NCBI GenBank assembly: GCA_963576475.1
Contig: OY754968.1
Location: 12,374,107 to 12,438,106 of the forward strand
Source: Molanna angustata
Lineage: Eukaryota > Arthropoda > Insecta > Trichoptera > Molannidae
DNA length: 64,000 nt
Direction: 5' to 3'
Shown: piece after piece, positions 57,501 through 64,000 of the stretch
Layout of the letters: each line of letters opens with the position of its first letter
Numbering within the stretch: position 1 is the stretch's first letter
Program-made: the position numbers and the translations under genes
Notes under the pieces: model-generated
Told to the model about the DNA's origin: nothing
What the model saw: the letters and a program-made list of their open reading frames with translations, nothing else
Databases searched by the model: none

Positions 57501-57985
57501 ATACCCATAAAAACTAAGGGCAAAGTATATAAGACAGCTGTCCGCCCGGCTATGCTATACGGATCAGAATGCTGGACCATGAAGAAAAAGCACGAGCAAA
57601 AAATGCACACAGCAGAAATGAAAATGCTCAGGTGGTCCGCAGGTGTTACAAGGGAGGATAGAATTAGAAACGAATACGTCCGAGGAAGTTTTGGGGTCGC
57701 GCCTATTCCGGAGAAATTAAAAGAAACAAGACTCCGATGGTACGGACACGTAAGCAGACGAAGTGATGATCACGTGGTCAAACTCGCACTGGACATACAC
57801 ACACAGCAGTCCAGAACTAGAGGTCGTCCACAGGCCACCTGGTGGACAAATATTGAAAGGGAGCTGAGGAAGGAGCAGCTAACCAGAGAGATGACACAAG
57901 ATCGAAAGGTCTGGCGATTACGTACCAGAAGGGCCGACCCCAGATGAACTGGGAAGAGGCAAGGAAGAAGAAGAAGAAGAAGAAG
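54573..57985 (+). mobile_element. complete RTE-type LINE with 18-bp target duplication
   Basis: ATTGGAGTATATCCCTCT is found at 54555-54572 and 57986-58003. Between them are a 339-bp 5' region, a single long ORF, and a very short 3' end of GAAGAGGCAAGGAAG leading into a GAAGAAGAAG tail (57959-57985). One ORF with endonuclease and reverse transcriptase, a short 3' end and a simple tandem tail define the RTE clade. Length 3413 bp matches full-length RTE elements. Confidence 0.96.
54912..57947 (+). CDS. RTE-type LINE protein: AP-like endonuclease plus reverse transcriptase
   Basis: 1011 residues, no stop or frameshift. Start ATG 54912 (MVQMNRDKLN) is the first in frame; ATG at 54921 is an alternative. 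Residues 1-60 are polar and contain two ASP(S/P)SDE-type repeats. The endonuclease spans about 69-310: RIATWNIGTLTGR, CIQETKWKG (Glu102), VAGDLNGHVG, QIDYILCDR, TSQHRLL (His). The reverse transcriptase spans about 480-800: NKATGPDEIS, HNYRAIKLTAHAFKVWERII, VFIDLEKAFDRVPR, GVHQGSALSPLIFN and catalytic MLYADDVVLI (about 756-760). The C-terminal part has GSECWTMKKKHEQKMHTAEM, KMLRW and RWYGHVSRRSDDHVVKLALD. The protein would nick target DNA and prime copying of its own RNA in the nucleus. All catalytic motifs are present, so the copy could be active. It interrupts an ORF of the outer element. Confidence 0.96.
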   Translation: MVQMNRDKLNKSKRMARASPSSDEREASITTTRASPPSDEHEVRTDQRDDGRRGVDNNKFHSHSFINRLRIATWNIGTLTGRSRELSEVLLRRKINICCIQETKWKGAKSRDIGSGYRVVYNGDQSKRNGIGIVLDEDFSNRLIHVDRRSDRLMSVKLALESQDPINIISAYAPQTGCTEQEKISFWEDLDDLIMKIPPNETKYVAGDLNGHVGEISMDYRLVHGGYGYGHLNQQGEQILDFAMAHDLTIVNTFYKKKDDHRITYRSANNQSQIDYILCDRKNLRKSKDCKVIPGEPLTSQHRLLVAVFSLSTPLKRRLNRTPKIKWHELNNEAKGKLLTDNIAQYLISDIGKQQSVDEMWNGFEDNCKQEAKKIFGMSKGGLSSNKDTSWWSDEIKEVLKEKRAAFKTWQRTNLDDDKKKYKILKVLAKKRVAVSRAMANQSYYDKLENSENDRDIFKLARYRHNITKDIKTNKYIKNEGGKLLTADADINTRWQQYYSDLLNEEFPSKNLENMKPTMGPIHEISELEVKTALSNMKNNKATGPDEISTDLLKRLGPVGIRWLTKLYNHILNGNKIPNSWRHSTLIPFFKNKGDISQCHNYRAIKLTAHAFKVWERIINIRLQKILKLSPNQFGFTGEKSTTDPIQSIRVLLEKSRINKKNVHMVFIDLEKAFDRVPRRLIWHTSRAHNIPEQYVDLLKDMYSESNTRVRSPAGYSENFDVRVGVHQGSALSPLIFNMVMDYLTKNIQKQLPWCMLYADDVVLINEDPVDLQESLNEWVAALEDNGLKISRTKTEYMPCIFDGSAAGPDIYIDNTPLPIVNQFKYLGSVVTPDASVDADVTHRVNMGWMKWRALSGVMCDPRIPIKTKGKVYKTAVRPAMLYGSECWTMKKKHEQKMHTAEMKMLRWSAGVTREDRIRNEYVRGSFGVAPIPEKLKETRLRWYGHVSRRSDDHVVKLALDIHTQQSRTRGRPQATWWTNIERELRKEQLTREMTQDRKVWRLRTRRADPR

Positions 57986-58221
57986 ATTGGAGTATATCCC
58001 TCTACATATGCTTTTTCTGTAGGAGGTACAGGGGAGCAGTTTCCCTTGCCTAAGAAAAATGTATGTGTAATAAATCCATCGATGAACTCCCTTGTTTCAA
58101 CATACCCAGGATTAGCTGCATCATAAATGAATTCGGAAAAGGTGGAAATCTGGAACGATACCTTTTGTGATCTAGGCACATTCGTTCCAAGAGAAGAGAC
58201 TGAGAGACAATTTCTTTTGGT
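57986..58221 (-). pseudogene. unrecognised ORF, N-terminal piece (split by RTE insertion)
   Basis: The minus-strand frame from about 58221 gives TKRNCLSVSSLGTNVPRSQK, then VSFQISTFSEFIYDAANPGY, VETREFIDGFITHTFFLGKG, NCSPVPPTEKAYVEGYTPI, where the RTE target duplication begins. A stop lies a few codons upstream (TGA near 58231), and no in-frame ATG begins the conserved part, so the start is missing, spliced or lost. Joined across the insertion the frame is 122 codons including the stop. No known fold is evident. It sits inside a roughly 1.16-kb element with 31-bp inverted ends, so an element-encoded protein is the simplest reading. Confidence 0.55.
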
Positions 58222-58644
58222 ATATGTCTGTCACTCTGTCTTTTTAAAATTTAAAATATTTTCTGTTTTAATTTGTTCTTATCGTTTTCTCCCCTTATTT
58301 TGATTTTCATCGTCGATTACATCAATTCTGTCCATTTTAACACACGAAACTTGATTTTAACACGCCGAAGATAAAACAGGTCGATGAAGTCAAACCAGAA
58401 ATACTTATAACATTTTGGCATTTGTCACACCACGTTTAGTTTGAAAACAACCAAAGACTACATAGTTTGGTCGTTTCAAACTAAACATTTTATTCACATA
58501 TCAAATATTTATATGTTGGGGTATCATATATAGGTTGTTTTCAAGAAAAATATGTGTAGTTTAATGTAAAGAAATGAAACCCATAGAAAAGTGATATTTG
58601 AAAAAAAGTCGAGTTTGGTTGTTTTCGAAATAATCGATTCAATT

Positions 58645-59189
58645 GTTTTGTTTTGTACTATATTTTTTTATCACTATGTGTCTGTGTTTATGTTTTTAAA
58701 AGGCAAACAATTCCGTTTATTAGTAAATTAATAAATAAATAAATAAAATGCATTCCGCTTGAAGGTTTTTTGCGCTGGTAAAAAAAATGCATATCAAGAA
58801 AATTAGTTCAAGCGTTTTTTATCTTGACATTAGAATGTAAAAATAACCATCTACAGAAAGTGCACTTAGTTTCTTAAAATATGTATTTTTAACACCGTAG
58901 ATCTATATGACAGATAGGTAGCTGAATCTATAGACCTAAGGGCCTTTAAAGAAACTCACAAATAGATCCCACACCGAAAGAAGTTTGATTATATGAACTG
59001 GATTTTTGTTTGAAACTTGTTTGGATCCCCAAAAGTATTTTGTAGAGATAAAATATGCACCTGAAGAAATTGCCTATTGGCAATAAACCCGCAAGTGTGC
59101 ATTATATTTAGTGTGCATTATTAAATGTGCATTATAAAATAATGCAACGCAAGTGTGCATTATAAAATAACCATAGTTTTATTAATAAT
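58645..59189. other. intergenic stretch with two retroposon 3'-tail remnants
   Basis: AAATTAATAAATAAATAAAT AAAATG at about 58725-58750 is a retroposon tail. GAAGAAATTGCCTATTGGCA ATAAACCCGC at 59066-59095 is the LINE 3' stem-loop motif also seen at 3228-3345. AAGTGTGCATTATAAAATAA is repeated at about 59127-59170. Confidence 0.5.
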
Positions 59190-59363
59190 ATAGGCGTAAA
59201 AATATTACATAGTAATTTAAGTGATAGACAATTAGATAGCCTGGAAATCTTGGAAATCAGAAAAAACGTTAACATGAGAAATAATATAATTAATAATCAA
59301 ACACAATTCCCTAATAACCCTATATTAAATATTTTCCCAATACAAAATTTAATTAACCAATAA
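59190..59363 (+). pseudogene. Penelope-like protein, extreme C-terminus
   Basis: The frame IGVKILHSNLSDRQLDSLEI, LEIRKNVNMRNNIINNQTQF, PNNPILNIFPIQNLINQ ends with TAA at 59363. It parallels the last about 55 residues of the Penelope protein at 38056-39516 (GYKILHINKEGLRLDNLEAL, EIKKALNTKQ, IINNQ, LFNIFP). Residue identity is moderate, so this is another Penelope family. Everything upstream, including GIY-YIG and reverse transcriptase, is missing. Confidence 0.8.
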
Positions 59364-59473
59364 CTTCATTGCACCCCCCACCCTAAAAAATAGTTTAACC
59401 CAGCCCACACTCCACCCATTATGTTTACCTAAAGTCTATATATTGTATTTTATTTTAGTATACTTTGTATTCT

Positions 59474-59506
59474 CCTGAGGAAGGGAACTTTGTTCTCGAA
59501 ACATGT
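59474..59506 (+). ncRNA. hammerhead-ribozyme-like motif downstream of Penelope fragment
   Basis: CCTGAGGAAGGGAACTTTGT TCTCGAAACATGT: CUGAGGA core, a stem II of GGGAAC/GUUCUC around UUU, then CGAAAC. All conserved core bases of a minimal hammerhead are present, and it lies 110 bp after the Penelope stop codon, as expected for the terminal region of these elements. Stem I and III pairings are short, so activity is uncertain. Confidence 0.6.
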
Positions 59507-59994
59507 ATATCGATCGTTATGTTGGTGTCCGTGGATCAACTCAGGATGGTCATGGATATTAGGACCGTGCCGCGGCCAAAGCTGATACGAAGAAGAAATT
59601 TTGTAGTAATGAAGGTCGGGTATATAACACAATGCAATAAGTTCTTCGATTCAAGTTTGCTATTATTCGATGCAGTAGTTATCTGCATCTTACATATGCT
59701 TCCTCCTTTATCATAATAGGCATGATGACTAATTTTGAAAAACTATCTCACGATGTTTTTACGCATTCACTGTTTTCAAATATATATACATTTCTACATA
59801 AAATAAAGGTTTAGTAGCAAAAATCGCCATTTTAAAATCAAATTTGACATTTACGCCAAAAAACGCTTGTAGTATCATGGCGGCTGCCGACCCTGACGGT
59901 GGCGTCACGATATTGTAAACTGCATATCACTACTATATGTAATATATGTATTCTAGGACGATTTGTGTATTTATAATCAATTCAAAAGTGCATA

Positions 59995-60150
59995 AGTGTT
60001 GTGCGGTCCCTAAATGTACAAACACGACGAAAAAAACACCTACTGAGGTATATGTTTTCGTCCCACGCGAAAAAAAAGAGAAATAAGTGATTAAATTTCG
60101 CACGGCGAGACATAAGTGTATTTTATTAAGTACGCGTTTACAATGAAGTA
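59995..60150 (+). pseudogene. THAP-type zinc finger remnant
   Basis: From about 59989 the plus strand reads HKCCAVPKCTNTTKKTPTEV, YVFVPREKKEK, stop; one frame over, KWLNFARRD-like residues continue (RNK, stop, LNFARRDIS). THAP domains begin xxCCAVxxCxN and continue FHxFPxxxxxRKxWxxFxRR, so the order fits, with one frameshift and one Trp-to-stop change. The initiating ATG reads GTG. THAP fingers occur in host proteins and in P-element transposases; with no further domain visible, either origin is possible. Confidence 0.55.
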
Positions 60151-60866
60151 CAGTATTTGTTCCCCCACTTTTAGCTCTCAATAATATAATATTTACCATT
60201 ATTTAGGCAATAAGCATATAAAGAACTTCATTAATGTCCAAACGTCAAAATAGGCCATCATACATTTCCCGCGTATGTTTTTAGCTTATGAACACATAAT
60301 GTAGAGAGAAGAAGGAGCATATTTTATCGATTTTCGAGATGTAAGTTGTATTTAAATTACAGATAAATAAAGTACTTATATGTACTTATTATTAAGTTTT
60401 TACGTTTCGAAATTCTGATGTCTTTGTTCGACGCAAAGAAATATCCGACCATCAAAAGTTCCATTCTAGTTAAGAGTAGTTAAGACAGGCAGAAAAATAA
60501 CTACTATGGCTGCTATTGCTAAAAATAACGATAGCAGATAAATATAGCTTGTTATTAACACAATACAAATAACTAGCGCTATGTAATAATTCGTATGCTG
60601 CTAAAATTGTAACGATGTTTTAAAACGCATGCTTCGCGTAATCGCCGTCGTTTCGCGAATCGCTTCATTGCATGAAAAAAATATAGCTTGCTAGTTTAGT
60701 TTGGCAGTGACCAGCATCATAACATGTCGAACGTTCGTCAGCTCACCATCGCGTGACAAAATTGTAGAATACTAAAACTAAATTAGCTTACCATACGTTG
60801 CGAGCGTTCATTATTTATTTATTTATTCAATAAGAACTAAGTTACATACAAAATACAATAAACTTA
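60151..60866. other. non-coding DNA, nothing recognised
   Basis: Mixed composition with CGC-rich words at 60628-60670 (AAACGCATGCTTCGCGTAAT). No open frame of note. Confidence 0.45.
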
Positions 60867-61468
60867 GGCCCGATATTACAGTCGGCCCTCAACTCATTGA
60901 GTTTGTTAAACTCAAGATTAATGTTAAGGGGAGATTGAATCCATTTCCGTATTACAGTGCAATATAACATGTCAGTTACTAAATCTTCAATTATAGACAT
61001 ATTTCACTTTTTCTGTGGTTATTATCTGTCAAATTTAAATAACCTCAAATAATACGAAATACAAAACGGGACGCTACGACTTTAAATACCATTGTTTTAT
61101 TATCCAACATGGTAAATTTAATTTTTTTCACCAAAATAATGCTTTTAAATGCCCATGTTCAATACGGCTGTCAGTTTGTTTTGTTGTGTGGCGCCACCGT
61201 CGATACAACTAACGCCTTTAGTAATACAACACTGAAACTACACACGTTGCCTAACGCCTCTAGTGATAGAAACTGAAACTACACGAGTTGCCTAGCAAAT
61301 GACAGTTGACTCACAGTTAAGTACTTAATCTGCCAGAAACGTTGAGTTAAATATTTGTCATTTTAGTGACATATTTGAGGGAAGATTAGGCCTAAACGGA
61401 CACTGTAATACGCTATATTTTTGTGAAACTTGAGTTTAGCTCTTAAACTGACACTGTAATACCGGCCC
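60867..61468. mobile_element. PIF/Harbinger-like MITE, copy 2 (reverse orientation)
   Basis: It starts GGCCCGATATTACAGT and ends ACTGTAATACCGGCCC. Interior words CACTTTTTCTGTGGTTATTA, AATACAAAACGGGACGCTAC and TTGTTTTGTTGTGTGGCGCC are the complements of those in 5775-6330. It is 602 bp against 556, with an extra partial duplication of the AACGCC(T)TTAGT...ACTGAAACTACAC segment (61209-61282). Confidence 0.75.
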
Positions 61469-61671
61469 ATAGTATCCCCCGATAGGTAGGCGAGTATCTA
61501 GGTAAATTGAAACTATTTGCTTTGATGAATCCTTGTTCCATTGCTATTTTATTGTTTTGTTTTAGTTTTAAGTACCTAATTAAAATATTAATATATCAAA
61601 AACACCAAAATAAACATTGTCCAGACCGACAATTAATGCGTATATTGTATTGAAGACTATCAGAAGAATTG

Positions 61672-62530
61672 ACGCGACCATACTATGACGTCGTGCGCTC
61701 TGATTGTTTTTTATCATAAAATGGCGGACTAACACATTTTGTATTTTTATATTTATAATATTATTATTCACTCCTTTAAAATGAAAATAAGTACATTTTT
61801 TAAATCTTTATAACCTATTTTATTTTTTAAAATCATAATTTCAATGATTTTTCTTACAGTCATCACACCTATTACATAACATTCTATTTTTTTTTTTTTA
61901 AAATATTAATCATAATATGTATATGAATCATAACAATTATCCCATATGTATATTAGATTCATCATAATACATTGTGTATTTCCATTTCAACCTCATGTAA
62001 CACTGTACAACTCCCACAAACAATATAATAACATCATTTTATTTTATAATCAAGCAATGAAAGCCACCAAGTTATTTATTTCTGAAACGTTAAATATTCT
62101 CCACCACGTTACAATACTCGGTGCGTGTTATAACAGATGCGTCAACGATTCAATAGAGCGGATAGCGATATTATTTGGTTTATCGTCCCAAATAAACCAA
62201 ATAAATCAATAAATAAAAATAGCATGTTAAAAATAAGCAGCATATTCCATATAGCTTGTTATGAAAAAAATAGCCATTTCGAACAACACTACAGTTGACA
62301 GTAACAAACACAATTGACAGTAACAATATGGTGACGTCATGCGCTCTGATTGGTGTTTCACATAAAATGGCGGACAAACATATTTTGTATTTTTATTTTA
62401 ATAATATTAATATTATTCGCTCTATTAAAATGAAAATAAATATATTTTTTCAAATCTTTATAACATATTTTATTTTATAAAATCATAATTTCAATGATTT
62501 TTTCTTACTGTCATTCGCCTATTATTACAA
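61672..62530 (+). repeat. direct duplication of a block of about 200 bp (61672-61885 and 62325-62530)
   Basis: Both contain TGACGTC(A/G)TGCGCTCTGAT, CATAAAATGGCGGAC, TTTTGTATTTTTAT, AATGAAAATAA, TTTTTTAAATC/CAAATCTTTATAAC and AAAATCATAATTTCAATGAT. Divergence is modest. The spacer (61886-62324) is AT-rich and unrelated. The class of repeat is unknown; no coding frame. Confidence 0.7.
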
Positions 62531-62989
62531 CTCGTCAAATGGTCACTAGCAGACGAGTCGAGACCATACGGAAACCGATACATGGCCTCGCAGACGAGTA
62601 GATAGCCGTAAAAGAAGATAGAATCGAATAGAATAAAATAATTTATTCTAGCATCCTTGTCAAAAGTTCGTATAACGGAACAAATTAGGTATTTGCATCT
62701 TATTTAAGATGGCTGCTAGGTTGGACACATTTTAAGACATCTTGCGTACTTATGGATGCTTAGTTAAATCTCGATCGAAATGAAGTTACGACTGGAAACA
62801 GAGTGAATGAAGCACTTATACCAGTTGTGAATGATCGCAACATATCAAAGGATGCTAAAGTTGCCAGTCATAACACTAACTTCGTGCCAACCTTGACGTA
62901 TACAAGTGAAACCTTGACATGGCAGAAGTCACACGAAAGCTGAATAAATTGTTGAAATGTGATCGCTAAGAAAAATCTGTAATAGAACG
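62531..62989. other. non-coding, probably degraded LINE sequence
   Basis: GAATGAAGCACTTATACCAG and GCAGAAGTCACACGAAAGCT-type words lead into the LINE fragment at 62990, so part may be earlier LINE coding in broken frames. This is not certain. Confidence 0.35.
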
Positions 62990-63310
62990 ATGTATGAGAA
63001 AGAAAATAGGACATATGGAAAGAATGTAAGATGAAGAGAGATTACATTAATAGAATGAAAGTCAACAAATTGAGATGGTTTGGCACAATGGGGAGAATGA
63101 ATGAGGAACGCCTGACGAAGAAAATATACATTGCGGACAGGAATGAAATGAAAAGTCGAAGCCGCCCAAGAAAGGGATGTCACGTCCATGTGAACGGTAT
63201 TTTGAAAGACGGAAATGTAAGAAGCGTGAACAACCGATAATGTATAAGACGATGAATTTGTGTCAAGATTTAAATATGTGGCGTTCGGTTCTCTCGGCCT
63301 ACATGGGTGG
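62990..63310 (+). pseudogene. decayed LINE reverse transcriptase C-terminal fragment
   Basis: The frame 63031-63240 reads KLRWFGTMGRMNEERLTKKI, YIADRNEMKSRSRPRKG, NGILKDGNVRSVNNR, stop. This is the usual LINE post-palm tail (LRWFGHxxRMxExRxxKxxY ... GRPRxxW ... DR/NR). Post-stop sequence CGGTTCTCTCGGCCTACATG corresponds to the end of the 25430-25660 copy. 5'-truncated, with broken frames upstream. Confidence 0.65.
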
Positions 63311-64000
63311 TTTGTATGTAAGTTAAATCTTTCATTACATCATCCTAAGCATGATGATACCATGTCCTGTAAAATCAACTCAATCAACCAATAATCTGAG
63401 ATAAGCACGACACATTCTATTCAATTCTCATGAAAGGTGATCGATTGCCTTCAAGGACACAACAGTTGTGTAATAAATTAATTTGTTAAATAAAAACATT
63501 GTAATGAAATTACAAAGGTACACCGGTACGATAGTATAAAAGGTTTCGTACATAAAAACTTTATTACTTACAACATGAAAATAAAAGATCAAATACATAC
63601 CTTTATACTCTAATAATAATACAACGGATGTATTAGAAAACATCATATTAGCTATAAGTGTGTACAGCCTCACTCAGTCCCTTTCTTTCCCTATATCCCT
63701 CCCCCTCCCAAGCCCTCTCTACCGCCCCCCCTACATTCCCCACCACCCCTCGGGCGGACAAAGGACGGACAGCGGTCATTTTTCCTCTGGAGTTTTCAAT
63801 CTACTTTTCTTTCAGCTCACAGCTCTCTCCAACTTAAGCTCTAAGCTATGAGGTTATTTTTTTCTCCTGTATTTTTCTTTACTTTAGTTTCTATCTTTCC
63901 CGTTAGATGTCATTTTTCTTTTCCTCTTTGTTTTAGTATAGTATTTCTCATACGTGATGGTACTTACATACATATATGTGTGTGTATTCTTCGGCGCACA
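63311..64000. other. non-coding DNA with a pyrimidine-rich, GC-richer patch
   Basis: 63660-63850 is C/T-rich (for example CCCTCCCCCTCCCAAGCCCT) with GGACAAAGGACGGACAGCGG, resembling the unique islands at 14.7 and 19.3 kb. No domain in the short frames. Confidence 0.4.

Larger units (their letters stand above)
52765..58644 (-). mobile_element. unclassified DNA element carrying nested mariner and RTE insertions
   Basis: AATTGAATCGCTTATTTCGA AAACGACCAAA (52765-52795) is mirrored at 58614-58644 with two mismatches, a 31-bp terminal inverted repeat. The inner word TTTCGAAAACGACCAAA or a variant recurs at 54264-54280, 58440-58456 and 58467-58482; the last pair forms a palindrome with GTTTAGTTTG arms. 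Without the two nested insertions the element is about 1160 bp and holds one ORF of about 121 codons. No target duplication was found, so the true ends may lie slightly further in or out. The superfamily was not recognised. Confidence 0.6.

Noticed and set aside
55091..57610. Several minus-strand ORFs of 60-157 codons
   Set aside because: Antisense shadows of the intact RTE ORF; no motifs of their own.
57944..58126. Plus-strand ORF bridging the RTE tail and downstream DNA
   Set aside because: It spans the (GAA)n tail and the target duplication, so it was created by the insertion.

Overview
This is a eukaryotic, AT-rich window with no rRNA, operons or Shine-Dalgarno-spaced genes. No host protein-coding gene can be recognised. 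Nearly everything that can be named is a transposable element (TE) or TE debris. The mixture fits an insect genome, and a moth or butterfly is my best guess: a pogo-type and a mariner transposase, RTE and CR1/Jockey-type LINEs, Penelope-like elements, tRNA-derived SINEs, hAT- and Harbinger-like MITEs, and LINE tails with a GGCAATAAGCCCGCC-type stem-loop. The order-level assignment is inference; no host exon supports it.

Left part (1-28 kb). The window opens inside a pogo/Tigger-type transposon, of which the C-terminal coding end and right terminus remain (120-854). A Penelope 3' end sits beside a perfect hairpin (1950-2112). Next come small MITE copies, a decayed RTE fragment (3955-4440), a 556-bp Harbinger-like MITE (5775-6330), SINE copies (9.9, 24.7 and 26.5 kb), a satellite complex (11.06-13.1 kb), and LINE 3'-end fragments at 15.9-16.6, 18.0-18.7, 24.3, 25.4, 26.75 and 27.0 kb. 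A hAT-type MITE with an exact 8-bp target duplication lies at 25871-26412. Between these are AT-rich stretches and several GC-richer, unique-looking islands (13.7-13.95, 16.75-17.36, 18.95-19.85 and 22.4-22.65 kb).

Middle part (28-48 kb). A complete pogo-type element (28625-31133) has 26-bp terminal inverted repeats, a TA target duplication and an open 578-residue transposase ending in a PHD-type zinc finger. A Penelope-derived insertion with inverted arms (32126-32676) lies inside a larger dispersed repeat that recurs at 21.8 and 34.3 kb. A second, much longer Penelope composite (36754-39662) has two 1260-bp inverted arms encoding RT plus GIY-YIG, flanked by a 12-bp target duplication, inside another repeat. 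A nearly full-length CR1/Jockey-type LINE runs on the minus strand (42239-47693), disabled by one stop codon in ORF1 and one frameshift in ORF2.

Right part (48-64 kb). After about 5 kb of unique DNA comes a nest at 52765-58644. A roughly 1.16-kb element of unrecognised type, with 31-bp terminal inverted repeats and a roughly 121-codon ORF, was hit first or second by a mariner (52926-54212, one stop codon) and by a complete RTE LINE (54573-57985, open 1011-residue ORF, 18-bp target duplication). The RTE splits the ORF of the outer element. Further right are a Penelope C-terminal fragment with a hammerhead-ribozyme-like motif (59190-59506), a THAP-finger remnant (about 59995-60150), a second copy of the Harbinger-like MITE (60867-61468), a duplicated block of about 200 bp and a LINE fragment (62990-63300).

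The window is best read as intergenic or intronic DNA with layered insertions. The RTE, the pogo element and the Penelope composite look young (open reading frames, intact target duplications, identical arms). The other named LINE pieces are old and truncated.
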